Source: JBBITI01 sp963735055
GTDB lineage: Bacteria; Chloroflexota; Dehalococcoidia; Dehalococcoidales; UBA2162
Length of the DNA: 64,000 bases
Reading direction: 5' to 3'
NCBI GenBank assembly: GCA_963735055.1
Contig: CAVTJN010000017.1
Span: forward strand, 1 to 64,000
The notes under the pieces were generated by a model. The model made no database searches. It worked only from the letters and a program-made list of their open reading frames with translations, and was not told the DNA's origin. Position 1 is the stretch's first letter, and every line of letters begins with the position of its first letter. The position numbers and the translations under genes are program-made. Positions 1-9,642 of this stretch are shown here, piece by piece.

Positions 1-43
1 CCCGACGATATTTCTGGACACGGTCGGCGAGAGCGCTCCGCAT

Positions 44-343
44 ATGCGATCGTGTCGGGCAGGATTCACTCCAGGTCTTCATAAAGGTTTAAAGAGGGCA
101 GCAGTTGACGACATAAAGTATCTGTGCATGTGTGATCCCACCACCAACGTGGCTGTGGAGATCCTGTGCGTTCTGGCCGAAGGTAAATCCATTGATGAGG
201 TCGCCGTAATGACACCGCAGGCATTTGCTGAAGTTCTTGGCAGCCCCAGCGAAGACCTGGTCAAGAAAGCCAAAGCGCTAATGGGGCTGGTTGACTTGGG
301 GATCGAGCGATTCAGGGCTGGAGCCGGGCAAAGTACTCGGTAG
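44..343 (+). CDS. NifU/IscU-like scaffold domain, C-terminal part
   Basis: The frame is open to the left edge of the window, so the true start may lie outside; an internal ATG sits at 128. The sequence CDPTTNVAVEIL, then LAEGKSIDEV and a C-terminal SEDLVKKAKALMGLVDLGIERF-type helix, resembles the second half of the NifU N-terminal (IscU-like) Fe-S scaffold fold, with the usual alanine-rich helix and GKS/T-x-x-E turn. Only one of the expected cluster cysteines is clear. It lies 23 bp upstream of an xdhC-like gene, and NifU-like proteins do occur beside molybdenum-hydroxylase maturation genes. The family call is inference from pattern; a truncated scaffold or an unrelated small protein is possible. 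Confidence 0.4.
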   Translation: MRSCRAGFTPGLHKGLKRAAVDDIKYLCMCDPTTNVAVEILCVLAEGKSIDEVAVMTPQAFAEVLGSPSEDLVKKAKALMGLVDLGIERFRAGAGQSTR

Positions 344-366
344 TATTCTTCGAGGGCATCATCGGT

Positions 367-1422
367 ATGGACGACAACGAATTCCTGGCCAGGGTGATAT
401 GTGAGCAGCTGAATTCCGGAGCGCCGGTGGTGCTGGCATCGATCATAGACTCAAGCGGTTCCTCTCCGAGACACGGCGGGACCAAGATGGTGATCGCCGC
501 CGGCGGTACTGCTTACGGAACGATCGGAGGGGGCATACTCGAGGCGACCGCCATCAAGGAATCCTCGGCCGTTCTGGCCCACGGTCGGGCCACGACCTTG
601 AGATTCGATATGGCCGGGGAGACCGCCCTGTCCCTGGACCCGATCTGCGGCGGCCAGGCCACCGTGCTGCTGGACTGCATCGCACCGATTGCCGGACGTG
701 GAGTTCTTCGGCAAGGTTCACGACACGGCGGTAGCAAGCAGGGACTGCTTCCTGTTGACGGTGATGCAGGATCATGCGGGCGCCGTTGAGGTCATCGGAC
801 GTTCCCTGTTGTCGCCCGCCGGAGAAATCACGGTCCTTCGTTTGGTCAGAACAGGATATTGACCTGGTCAAGTCGGAACTCCATAATGTGTCGTCGACCA
901 CCGTTCTGCCGGTGCGAGACCTGAGCGTGGTCGTCGATCCCATCCGCCGTACGAAGACTCTCTATTGTTTCGGGGCCGGGCACGTCGCCATGGCGACAGC
1001 TCGCGTGGCGGCTTTCGCAGGGTTCCGCGTCACCGTAGTCGATGACCGTTCTGAGTATGCCAACGCCGCGCGCTTTCCTGATGCCGGCGGCATTCTGGTG
1101 ATCAGTGACTTCGGCCCACGCCCTCGAGGGGCTCCCCATTGACGGCGACTCCTTCATTGTGATCGTTACCCGGGGGCATCAGCACGACCGGATAGTCCTG
1201 GAGCAATCGCTCCGGACAGAGGCCGCCTATATCGGGATGATCGGCAGCCGCCGGAAGCGGGACACGATTTACACGACGCTGTTGTCCCAGGGGTTGGCGC
1301 AGAAGCAGCTTGATCGCGTCCATTGCCCCATCGGGCTGGCCATCGGCGCCGAGACGCCGGAAGGAGTCGCGGTCAGTATCGTGGCCGAGTTGATTGCCGA
1401 GAGGGCGAAGACCCGGGGATGA
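367..1422 (+). CDS. XdhC/CoxI-family molybdenum hydroxylase maturation factor (frameshifted)
   Basis: XdhC-type proteins bind molybdenum cofactor and help sulfurate and insert it into xanthine-dehydrogenase-family enzymes. The N-terminal XdhC/CoxI domain (DSSGSSPRHGGTKM, GTIGGGILE, DPICGGQ) lies at 367-690. The C-terminal Rossmann domain shows FGAGHVAMATARVAAFAGF and a VTVVDDR strand end, followed by YIGMIGSRRKR. Three single-base shifts, near 691, about 850 and about 1110, move the reading through all three forward frames. Every segment is free of stops and keeps family-like sequence, so sequencing or assembly error is more likely than decay. The final TGA overlaps the ATG of the next gene (ATGA at 1419-1422), which suggests translational coupling. 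Confidence 0.8.
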
Positions 1423-2536
1423 AGGCCGGACACGTGGCCTCGGTGGTGCTGGCGGCCGGCTTTTCCCGGCGGGCGGTTAATTTTAAGCCGCTGCTGCCGC
1501 TCGGACAAGAGTCTATCGTGGATCATGTCATCTCCACATTTCTTCAGAACCGCGTCGATGTGTATCTGGTGGTCGGCTACCGCCAGATCGAGGTCCGGGC
1601 GGCCATCGAGGACCGGGACGTGACTATCATCGACAACCCCGACTACGAGTTGGTATGTTCACTTCGGTTCAAGCCGGCGTCCGCAACGTGGGCACTGCCT
1701 GCGAGCGCTTCTTTGTCATGCCGGTTGATATCCCGCTGGTAAGACCAGCGACGATTGGCAGGCTTCTCGCCGCAGCCGAACACCACCCGAACAGCATCAT
1801 CTATCCCGTGTTCAGCGGCCGCCGGGGACATCCTCCGCTGATCCCGTCAAGCTTGATCCCTTCCCTACTGGGGTGGCGGGGAGAGGGGGGTCTCAAAGGA
1901 GCCCTCTCCGGGCACCAGCACCGGGCGGTCGAAGTGACGGTTCCCGACGGCAATATCTTGTTCGACGTCGATACTCCCGAAGACTACGCCAACCTGTTGG
2001 AGCGTTTTCGGCGAAGCCACATACCGACGGACGCCGAATGCGCCGTCATTGTGAACGATATTTGCGGAGTGGCAGGCAACATCCGACTGCATTGTGCGAA
2101 AGTGGCCGAGGTCGCTGTCAAAATCGGCCGCGCCCTGAGTGAGTCCGGCCAGGCTGCGGACGTCGCTGCAATCCGCGCCGCGGCGATGCTGCACGATATC
2201 GCCAAGGGAAAACCGCATCACGACGCCGCCGGGGGCGAGATGCTCCGTGACATGGGCTTCGCGTTGATGGGTGAGGTGACAGCGGCACACACCGATCTGG
2301 CGGGCGACCCCGGACGGGCATCGCTGGAAGCAAAGGTGGTCTATCTGGCCGACAAGATGGTCAACGGTACGGATCTGGTCACGATTGAGGAAAGGTACGC
2401 CGCTGCCAGTCGGCGGTTCGGTTCGAATCCCGGGGTTGCGAGCAAGATAGCGGGCGAGCGGCTTCGTGCCTTAGCGGTGCAACGGGAGATCGAAAATCAA
2501 ACAGGCTGCCCTATGGAGAGCATTGTTACTGCGTAG
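1419..2536 (+). CDS. MocA-like molybdopterin nucleotidyltransferase fused to an HD domain (one frameshift)
   Basis: The start overlaps the stop of the xdhC-like gene. The N-terminal half is a MobA/MocA-type nucleotidyltransferase: VVLAAGFSRR near residue 10, then KPLLPLG, PVDIPLV and a DVDTPEDY end. Family members attach CMP or GMP to molybdopterin; a MocA role fits the XdhC and molybdenum hydroxylase context. The C-terminal part (about residues 200-370) is an HD-type phosphohydrolase domain with MLHDIAKGKPHHD near residue 257. A one-base deletion near 1652 breaks the frame between ELV and MFTSVQAG. The HD partner could act on nucleotides or nucleotide-bound cofactor; its substrate is unknown. 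Confidence 0.75.
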
Positions 2537-2774
2537 GGCAAGACGCCGGCATTCCTGTCCTTAGTCCAGAACACCCGCCTCCTTTTGTGAGAGGGAACCT
2601 GGCTCTGTCCGCCTGGCAGGCACCTTAGCTTCCCATCCCGGATCGAGAGTGGCGCTCTGATTCTCCGGTATCTTCGTTTCCTCTTGACCCCTGCTCAGGT
2701 TCCCTGCGAGCTTGCCATTTTAGTCTATTGGCCTTCGAGCGCTTTCTGGATGTCTTTGGCATCTCAGGGCACCT

Positions 2775-3146
2775 CTAGTCACATCCCCCATCCAGGAAAT
2801 CACAGGACAGGCCATCAGGGTCTGCAGGACTCTCCGGGTTCACGTCCACAAAACGCCCGGGAAACTTGCGGCACAACTTGTCCCACCCGTATCGGTCGTA
2901 CGGGTCCAGTCCCCCGCTTGCCGCAAGTGACACGTAGGCCATATTCCGAGACCGGTAAACCGTCCCCGTTGTTGAATCCAGCGTCGGTATTCCTCGCTTG
3001 CGCTTCGGGCCCACATCGGCGTACATTCCACCGTTCGCCGGTTGCCCCAATGCCCTCGGCTGCGGTTCTTTCCGGTCGCTGTCGGCCACATCATCAACCA
3101 TGGTCAAACGTACGCGAGGACGGCATGGACGACCGTCAACCAGCAT
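2775..3146 (-). CDS. Hypothetical protein, last gene of the molybdenum hydroxylase operon
   Basis: I do not recognise a family. The product is about 123 residues with a stretch GTVYRSRNMAYVSLAASGG followed by LDPYDRYGWDKLCRKFPGRF, which reads like a folded protein rather than a shadow frame. The ATG at 3146 has GGAGG five bases upstream; an earlier in-frame GTG lacks that spacing. It starts 36 bp after the MoaD-like gene on the same strand, so it is probably co-transcribed. No signal peptide or membrane segment is seen. Confidence 0.5.
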   Translation of the reverse strand: MLVDGRPCRPRVRLTMVDDVADSDRKEPQPRALGQPANGGMYADVGPKRKRGIPTLDSTTGTVYRSRNMAYVSLAASGGLDPYDRYGWDKLCRKFPGRFVDVNPESPADPDGLSCDFLDGGCD

Positions 3147-3182
3147 GTGCTCCTCCACCTGCGTTTTCTGAACCCAACCCCG

Positions 3183-3455
3183 CTACCCCCCTGATACGAT
3201 CATCAGTATTTCGACCTCATCCCCGTCACGAATCGGAATCGACGCCTGCATCGGATATACGATCTCGCTGTTGACGAAGATCTCCGCGAATCCCTGTATC
3301 CGTCCCTTCGCATCCACCAGATGCTCTTTGATCCCGGGATATTGCCGCTCCAGATCGTCAATCACCTCTCTAACCGTGCCGCCGTTTGCCTCGACTACTT
3401 CCTGACCGCCGGCGAGGTCCTGGTAATACTGGTGCAGCCGGACTCTCACACTCAT
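3183..3455 (-). CDS. MoaD/ThiS-family ubiquitin-like sulfur carrier protein
   Basis: The 90-residue protein has the beta-grasp length and pattern of MoaD/ThiS proteins and ends in Gly-Gly (IMIVSGG), the tail that is adenylated and thiocarboxylated by an E1-like enzyme. Features include VREVIDDLERQYPGI and the late DGDEVEI strand typical of MoaD. It sits 78 bp downstream of the molybdenum hydroxylase catalytic subunit in the same operon. It could supply sulfur for molybdopterin synthesis or serve another sulfur-transfer or conjugation role. No MoaE or MoeB partner is present in the window. Confidence 0.85.
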   Translation of the reverse strand: MSVRVRLHQYYQDLAGGQEVVEANGGTVREVIDDLERQYPGIKEHLVDAKGRIQGFAEIFVNSEIVYPMQASIPIRDGDEVEILMIVSGG

Positions 3456-3533
3456 CAGCCGACCTTCTTCACCGCTTCCAACCGTCAGATGGAAGAAACG
3501 AATTAGGTGCTCGCATTGATCCTGATCGCCTGG

Positions 3534-5967
3534 TCAATTACCTGATCTCCGTACGCGGACGGTTTGTACACATAGGAACTCACGCCCGGCGTCCTTCTTT
3601 GCCTGAAGTGCCGTCAGTATCTTCTCCGAAGTGATCGGCAGGTCCATTATGGCAATCCCACAGGCATCATAGACCGCGTTGATGATGGCCGGGATGATGG
3701 GCAGGATCGTTCCTTCGCCCGCCTCCTTGGCGCCATAGGGGCCATTTGGTTCGTATGTCTCGACCGGAATTGAGCTTAAGTCCGGGACGTCCAGGGAGGT
3801 CGGTATCTTATAGTCACCGAGGTTCGTGTTCAAGTTCCGGCCATTGGCATCAAAAATGAGCTCTTCAAACAGGGCTTCTGACAATCCATGGACCATTGAC
3901 CCTTCAAGCTGCCCTTCAACGGCCTGGCGGTTGATGGCCGTGCCGCAGTCATGGGCAAGAGTCAACTTGTCAACCCTCAGCCTCCCCGTTTCCATGTCAA
4001 CCGTCACCTGGGCGACGCACGCCTGTGTGGAGTACGCCGGCGATGCTCCCACCACGGATCCCTTCCAGTCTTTGGAGTATTGCATGTCCGGCGGCGAATA
4101 GGTCCCGATGCCCACGATTGTGCCCTGTTTGGAGAATGCCCAGCGGGCAACCTCCTGGAATGTCAGCGGTCCGTCCTTGACCATCTTGGTGAATCCGCGG
4201 TGCTCGGACAAGTATCTGTCCCTGAGTTCTTTTGTCTTGATGGCGTTCTTCTCCGTTCCGTGGACCAGGCCGCCACGGAAGGTGAATTCGGACGCCGGCA
4301 TGTTGAACTCTTTCGACAACCTGTCCAGCAGCTGCTGCCTGACAATCTCTGCTGCCTGCTTGGTGGCGTTGCCGGTCATTAGCGTCTGGCGGCTGGAATA
4401 GGCGCCCAGATCTATGGGGCACAGGCCGGTGTCGCCTGAAATCACGGTAATATCGCCGGGTGACAGCCCCAGTACCTCGGCCGTGATCATCGCCCATATC
4501 GTGTCCGAACCCTGGCCAATTTCGTTGGCGCCGCTGTGGACGGTTACTCCCTTGCCGTCCTCCGCAATTCTGATGAGGACGGTGGAGTGCGGTATGTCCG
4601 TTCGGTAGATGGCTGCGCCCGCCCCGGTGACAAAGTAGCTGCAGGCCGCCCCGATTCCCTTTCCCTCGGGCAACTTCCCTTTCTTGTCTTTCCAGCCGGC
4701 ATCGGCGCTGGCGGCTTCAAGGCATTCCTTGGAGCTGAACGTACTAAGATGGTAGCCGCTGAGTGTCGTGCTCCCTCTCTGAAGCGTGTTCTTCAGTCGA
4801 AACTCAACCGGGTCGATACCCAGTTCTTTCGCCACCAGATCAAGCTGCGCTTCAAAGCAGGCCCGGTTGCTCACGGCGCCGTGCCCGCGCAGAGCCCCGC
4901 TCGCCGGCTTGTTGGTATAGACCCGGTACCCGTCGTATTTCATGGCGGGTATGTGATACGGAGCATGGATCATAGAGCCGTTGTAGTAGACCGTAATGAT
5001 ACCCAGGCTGCTGTAGGCGCCACCGTCAAGCACTCCAAGGTGCTCATGCGCCAGTATCTTCCCATCGCGGCTCACGCCTATCTTCATCTCATGATAGTAC
5101 TGGTGACGCGCCCGGCTGACGAAGAACACCTGCTCGCGGTCCAGAACTAGTTTGACTGGTTGCCCGGTATGCATCGACAGCAGACTGGTCACGATGTCGA
5201 CGTAGCTGGCGCTCGCCTTGACTCCGAAATCCGCCACCCACATTTGGAGCGATGACCCGCACTTTCTCGATCGGAATCTCCAGGACCATGGACAACGCCC
5301 GCTGGACATAATGCGACACCTGGGTGGATGTCCAAACCGTAAGCTTCCCGGACAGATCAAAGGTGGCCAGGCATGCGTGGGGTTCCATGCAAACACCGTC
5401 TGTCTTCCGGTTCATGAAACGGTCGGTGCGCACCAGATACGATTCTGCAAAGCCTCGGGCGGTGTCGCCCGCGCCGTTATGCACTTCCTGGCAAATGTTA
5501 CGGGGATACTCCGGATGGATTACGGGCGCCCCTTCCTGCATCGCCTGGAAAGGGTCAAGCACCGCCGGCAGCACTTCATATTCGACTTTGATCAGATCGA
5601 CGGCCTCCTTTGCCGTCTGCTCATCGACCGCTGCCACCGCCGCCACCTGGTCTCCCACGTAATTGACCGTATCGAGTCTGAGGGCCGTTTCGTCAAAGCG
5701 CGCCGGGCTGTGCCCGAACTTGACCTGCGTGACGTCTTTCGCCGTCAAGACAGCCTTCACCCCGCTCAATTTCTTCGCCTTTGAGACATCAATATTGAGT
5801 ATGCGGGCATGAGCGTGTGGGCTCTGGAGGAGAGCTCCAATCAGCATGTTCGGCAGCGACAGATCGGCTGTGTACTTCGCCTGACCGGTCGCCTTCTCCG
5901 GGACACCCTTCCTTATCTGGTCGGTATGAATTATCGCCAGGTCACCAAGAACATCTTTCTCGTTCAC
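3534..5967 (-). CDS. Xanthine dehydrogenase/aldehyde oxidase-family molybdenum-binding subunit (one frameshift)
   Basis: This is the catalytic subunit of a three-subunit molybdenum hydroxylase, about 810 residues. The N-terminal part carries the aldehyde oxidase a/b hammerhead fold (GQAKYTADLSLPNMLIGA), followed by the large cofactor-binding region with APNVGGGF, SGALRGHGAV and GANEIGQGSDT. The presumed catalytic Glu lies in GAKEAGEGTILPI near the C-terminus. A single-base shift near 5225 separates VGGGF from VKASASYVD. The start overlaps the Fe-S subunit stop by four bases. Order (FAD, Fe-S, Mo) resembles 4-hydroxybenzoyl-CoA reductase and CO dehydrogenase-like systems; the substrate cannot be decided from sequence. 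Confidence 0.85.
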
Positions 5968-6464
5968 GATCGTGCCTCACCACTTTTCATCATCGTCGAT
6001 GCCTTCTTGACGGCATTTACAATCTTGAAATAGCCCGTGCATCGGCAGAGATTCCCCACCAGCGCTTCACGAATCTGTTGCCTGCTGGGCGAAGGATTGC
6101 TGTCGAGCAAGGCCTTGGCTTTCAATATCATTCCTGGCGAACAGAAACCGCACTGGATGGCCCCTTCCTCAACAAAGGCCTGCTGTACCGGGTGCAGCTT
6201 CCCGTTTTGGGCGAGACCCTCGATGGTCGTGACTCGAGCGCCGTCCACCTGGGCCGCCAGTACCATGCAGGAACTGACGGGTTTGTCATCGAGGAGCACC
6301 GTGCAGGCGCCACAGTCCCCGAGTTCACATCCCTGTTTCGTCCCGGTGAGATTCACCTGAGGACCGCGGATCACCTGGGCCAGCGTCTCATTGTGCGTCA
6401 CCAGCAGGTCGTACCGGTTTCCGTTAATGGTGAGCTTAATCTGCTTGTTCATGTCAGTTATCAA
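5964..6464 (-). CDS. Molybdenum hydroxylase small subunit with two [2Fe-2S] clusters
   Basis: The 166-residue protein has the standard two-domain layout. The plant-ferredoxin-type cluster motif CELGDCGACTVLLDDKPVSSC lies near residues 45-66, and the helical second cluster domain shows CGFCSPGM near residue 106 and CRCTGY near residue 142. It passes electrons from the molybdenum centre to the FAD subunit. It starts 13 bp after the FAD-subunit gene and overlaps the Mo-subunit start (ATGA), so the three are made together. The length is normal for this family (about 150-170). Confidence 0.9.
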   Translation of the reverse strand: MITDMNKQIKLTINGNRYDLLVTHNETLAQVIRGPQVNLTGTKQGCELGDCGACTVLLDDKPVSSCMVLAAQVDGARVTTIEGLAQNGKLHPVQQAFVEEGAIQCGFCSPGMILKAKALLDSNPSPSRQQIREALVGNLCRCTGYFKIVNAVKKASTMMKSGEARS

Positions 6465-6477
6465 TCCTTCCCCGAGA

Positions 6478-7347
6478 TTAGCCTGTTACGTTTGACGCCG
6501 CCTCCAGGAGGCTGCGCTTCACAAGTACCTGGACCAGCCTTCGGCGGTAATCGGCCGACCCACGTACGTCCGTAATCGGGCGGCATGTATCGACCGCGAT
6601 GCTGCCGGCATGACTGGCGACATCGTCTGAGATCTTCTTACCGGTGAGGTAGGCCTCGGCAGCGGGACAACGAATGAAGGTCGGCGCCACCGCTCCCAGC
6701 ACGACTCTTGCAGAGCGGCACACCCCATTGTCAATCGAGATGACGGTCGTAACGCTGACAAGGGCTATTTCCATCGCGTTGCGTATCGTGTACTTGAGGT
6801 AGCTGGCCCCGTTGCGCCCGGTCGGTTGCTTCAACACGATCGACGTAATGATCTCGTCCTTACCGACCGTGGTCTGCCCTGGACCCTTGAAGATCGTCTC
6901 CACCGGCGCGCTGCGGGACCCTTTGGGACTCGTGATTTCAACGGTCGCTCCGTAGGCAATCAGCGGTCCGATCGTGTCGCCGGCCGGCCTGGCGGTGCAT
7001 ATGTTGCCCCCGATGGTGGCCCGGTTGCGGATTTGAAGGGAGCCAAGCTTCCCGGCCGCCTTGGACAAGGCAGGGAAACTAGCCTCTACTTGCGGCGATC
7101 CGGCAATCTCGGCTATCGACACCATGGGGCCGATAGAGAGGTGGTCCTTTTCGCTCACCGCCATCCCGCTGAGTCCCCGAATCTTGGCCAGAGACACCAG
7201 CAGTTCGGCACTGACCGCCTTCTTCTTCAGGCTGACCAGCAGATCGGTTCCGCCCGCTATTACTCGGGCTTTTCCGTTGCTCTGGAGCAGTGCGCAGGCC
7301 TCGCCCACAGAAGCCGGTTCTGCGAGTTCGAATCTTGGCAAAATCAT
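6478..7347 (-). CDS. Molybdenum hydroxylase FAD-binding subunit
   Basis: This is the 289-residue medium subunit of the CoxM/HcrB type. FAD-binding signatures are AGGTDLLVSLKK near residue 31 and NRATIGGNICTARPAGD near residue 107, followed by the C-terminal CO-dehydrogenase flavoprotein domain (VVLGAVAPTFIRC). It is the first gene of a minus-strand operon (FAD, Fe-S, Mo, MoaD-like, unknown protein). The leader, 98-260 bp upstream, carries a putative molybdenum-cofactor riboswitch and an intrinsic terminator, so expression is probably set by cofactor level. Confidence 0.9.
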   Translation of the reverse strand: MILPRFELAEPASVGEACALLQSNGKARVIAGGTDLLVSLKKKAVSAELLVSLAKIRGLSGMAVSEKDHLSIGPMVSIAEIAGSPQVEASFPALSKAAGKLGSLQIRNRATIGGNICTARPAGDTIGPLIAYGATVEITSPKGSRSAPVETIFKGPGQTTVGKDEIITSIVLKQPTGRNGASYLKYTIRNAMEIALVSVTTVISIDNGVCRSARVVLGAVAPTFIRCPAAEAYLTGKKISDDVASHAGSIAVDTCRPITDVRGSADYRRRLVQVLVKRSLLEAASNVTG

Positions 7348-7438
7348 TGCGGCCCCCCTGTTTTCGCTTTCTGTTTTCTGCTAATTAAGTGGAATATCTT
7401 GAGCTTCATTTTTCAGCCCTCTACCGCAACTGCGGCAC

Positions 7439-7469
7439 AAAAAACCGCGTCCTCGGAGACGCGGTTTTT
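7439..7469 (-). terminator. Intrinsic terminator of the molybdenum hydroxylase operon leader
   Basis: On the minus strand a GC-rich stem (ACCGCGTC paired with GACGCGGT-type arm around a short loop) is followed by a run of six T. It lies between the aptamer-like RNA and the FAD-subunit start. The 5' arm contains CGTCTCC (7461 to 7455), the exact complement of GGAGACG at the end of the aptamer (7493 to 7487), so terminator and aptamer closing helix are mutually exclusive. Confidence 0.7.
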
Positions 7470-7486
7470 CGACCAATCGTAGGTTT

Positions 7487-7598
7487 CGTCTCCTTTCCAA
7501 ACACGGGCAGCGATACCGTTTCCAGTAACGCCTTCGGACCTTACAGTCACCGTCTGTCGGCCATACCCTGAGGCGTAGGCCAGACAGCTATGGAGAGT
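7487..7598 (-). promoter_or_regulatory. Putative molybdenum/tungsten-cofactor riboswitch, copy 1
   Basis: The minus-strand RNA begins ACTCTCC and ends TTTGGAAAGGAGACG, so CTCC and GGAG can close a long multi-branched structure of about 110 nt. The same terminal blocks, a GCCTA element about 20 nt from the 5' end and a GGAAACG-type element recur at 10536-10650 and 14624-14736. It is placed in the leader of a molybdenum hydroxylase operon, and size and context fit the Moco (moaA leader-type) RNA family. The family name is inference; the homology among the three copies and the terminator switch are visible directly. Confidence 0.6.
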
Positions 7599-7748
7599 AT
7601 TCTGCTGTTAAGTTGCCCCAAAAATGAGATCAGCCGTAATCGGCTGTTCGAAACAGTCTATCAATACCGGGCAAGAGTGTCAAACTGCCCGTCAGAAGCC
7701 CCGCGCCGTGGCGGTTTATCCAGGGCCCCGGGCAACGCTCCGCTGAGA

Positions 7749-8685
7749 TCACCTGAAATCTATGGCGAATTGGCTGTCAGCATCGGTTTGGTACGCCTCC
7801 AGGAACGGCGAGAACGTGTTGACCACCAGTTTATCCTCCGCCGGGACAAAGGTCAGTATGCGCAGGTAGCCGTTCCCGCCTTTCTCAAGCTTCTGGTAGT
7901 CAGCCAGCAGCACGAACGTCTCCTGCTTGCCATAGGCTAGCGTCTTCAGCGCCTCGCCGTGCTCGTGGCCGCAGAGTAGTAGCCGCAGGTTGTCGTTGTC
8001 CCTGACAAGAGGGAGCAACGTCTCGCCCTCGTCTGTCAGCGTCGCGTTCGTGTTCAAAGCACTGTGGGTGTTCAGGATGACTTTCCGGTCGGGATACTGG
8101 CCCATGATGTCGTCGGCCCAACTGATCACCTCCGGAGGCGGCGCATGCTGCAGATGCAAGAACAGGAGGTCCTTCCTCTTCCACTGAAATCAACTGATAG
8201 TTGTTGTCGTTCGTCTCGCCAAAGTGCCCGGCGTACCAGTCCATTCCGGAGAACCTGGGACTGCCGAACGTTTCGTTATAGAGGACCGACGGTTGGTCGT
8301 GGTTTCCCGGGAGGACCCCGTAGGGGACGATTCCATCGAGTTCCCTCATGGCTATATTGGCGAATTGCCATTGCTCTTCGTCATCGGCATCATTGACCAT
8401 ATCACCGCTGTGGGTGACAAATACGATATTGAGCCTGGCCGCGTTTTCCCTGATCCATCGTGTCTGCGTCAACAGAATGTGCGGATAGGTCTGCGAGTAG
8501 TATTGCGTGTCAGGCAGGACCACGACAGAATAGTAGGCGGTGTCAGACGGTACCCCGGGAATAATATCAGATACCCTGGACTCGGGAGTGCCGGCGCAGC
8601 TGATGAAGCCTATCGCGGCGGCCACCGCAAGGCAAAGCAACAGGTAGCGTCGATCTCGTGATACGGTTCCCGACGCGGTGGGCAA
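7749..8685 (-). CDS. Calcineurin-like metallophosphoesterase lipoprotein (one frameshift)
   Basis: The N-terminus has a hydrophobic signal ending in a lipobox (GFISCAG, Cys near residue 30), which predicts lipid anchoring outside the membrane. The metallophosphoesterase metal motifs are all present in order: VLPDTQYY, HSGDMVND, GVLPGNHDQ, LNTHSAL and CGHEHGE. A single-base shift near 8172 separates the first three from the last two. The start codon appears to be TTG. It sits upstream of, and on the same strand as, the molybdenum hydroxylase operon, but the riboswitch and terminator between them suggest separate control. Substrate unknown. Confidence 0.8.
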
Positions 8686-8715
8686 CCGGCATTTCGCGCC
8701 CCCTGCCGCAGGCTC

Positions 8716-9556
8716 TCATTCGACCCCGGCGACCCCGGTCGTGGCCGCAACGTCCCACCACACCAGCGCCGTCGTCATGCGGTCGGGCCACCGGTAGACA
8801 CCGTCCTTCAGGATGAGACGCCTTGTTAGCACGGTGCGGATCAGACCGTCATGCACGCTGTCGCCCGTCAGATGAAGGTGGCGTTTGGCGCGCTCAAGAG
8901 CCGCCTCCAGCGTTTCATCGGACCAGGTGTGCTCGAGTCTCTCCATGGCTACATTAGCGTATATGCCCATTTGGTAGAGCGCGTTGTAGGCGACAATGAA
9001 GTTAGGGGAATCGTGCCGGTTCCCATGAATCTCAAGCGCCAGCTCCTGAATAATCCCGTCAATGGCAATATGCCGGAGCCCCAGATAGCACCTTCGCCGG
9101 GCGTGGGCCTCCATCTTGCGAATGAAGGCGGCCAGATCAGCGCTCATGTAAACTGCGTGGAAACACACCGCCATGTCATGCATGCCGACAGCGGCGTCCT
9201 CCCACGTAGCGTTGACGATGTCGATCTTACCGCTGACCCCGGCCTCGGCGGCGTTGCGTATCAGGATATCCGACATGGCCCGCGCCGGCTCGACCGCCGT
9301 AACCCTGGCGGCAGCCCCCGCGAGCGGTATCGTCCAGCGGCCGGTGCCCGCGCCGATGTCAACAACGGTGTCCTCCGGTCGAAGGCTGGCTCTGATGACA
9401 TCCAGGAGCCCATCACGCCTTCCTCGGTTCTTGCGCCGGGAGGCGGCGTCAAATGATTCGGCCCTTTCTCTCCGGTCAAATCCGGAACCTGACGCGGGCC
9501 TCCCGTAGGGTCAGGTCCCGCCACATCACGAGGTAATCTGGTTCGGGTGCTGTCAT
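8716..9556 (-). CDS. Class I SAM-dependent methyltransferase (one frameshift)
   Basis: Reading starts at the ATG at 9556. After about 25 residues a one-base shift near 9480 moves to the frame containing the SAM-binding motif I VVDIGAGTGRWTIPLA and the acidic strand end TAVEPA. The remainder (8716-9276) carries the Rossmann-fold continuation IDIVNATWEDA and a C-terminal helical part. Total length is about 280 residues. No neighbouring gene indicates a substrate. It is downstream of the response regulator on the same strand (86 bp gap) and may be co-transcribed with it. Confidence 0.7.
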
Positions 9557-9642
9557 CGTCTCATCCCATGCAGGACTTAGCAGTACCACGATACCACGAG
9601 TGCCGTGGATCGCCCTTCGTTGTGTTCCATGATATCACCGGT

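Noticed and set aside
2684..3274. Plus-strand frame of 196 codons
   Set aside because: Composition is Pro/Ser/Arg-rich, there is no ribosome site, and it overlaps the better-supported minus-strand gene at 2775-3146 and the MoaD-like gene.
4536..5150. Plus-strand frame of 204 codons inside the molybdenum hydroxylase subunit
   Set aside because: It is an antisense shadow of strongly conserved cofactor-binding sequence.
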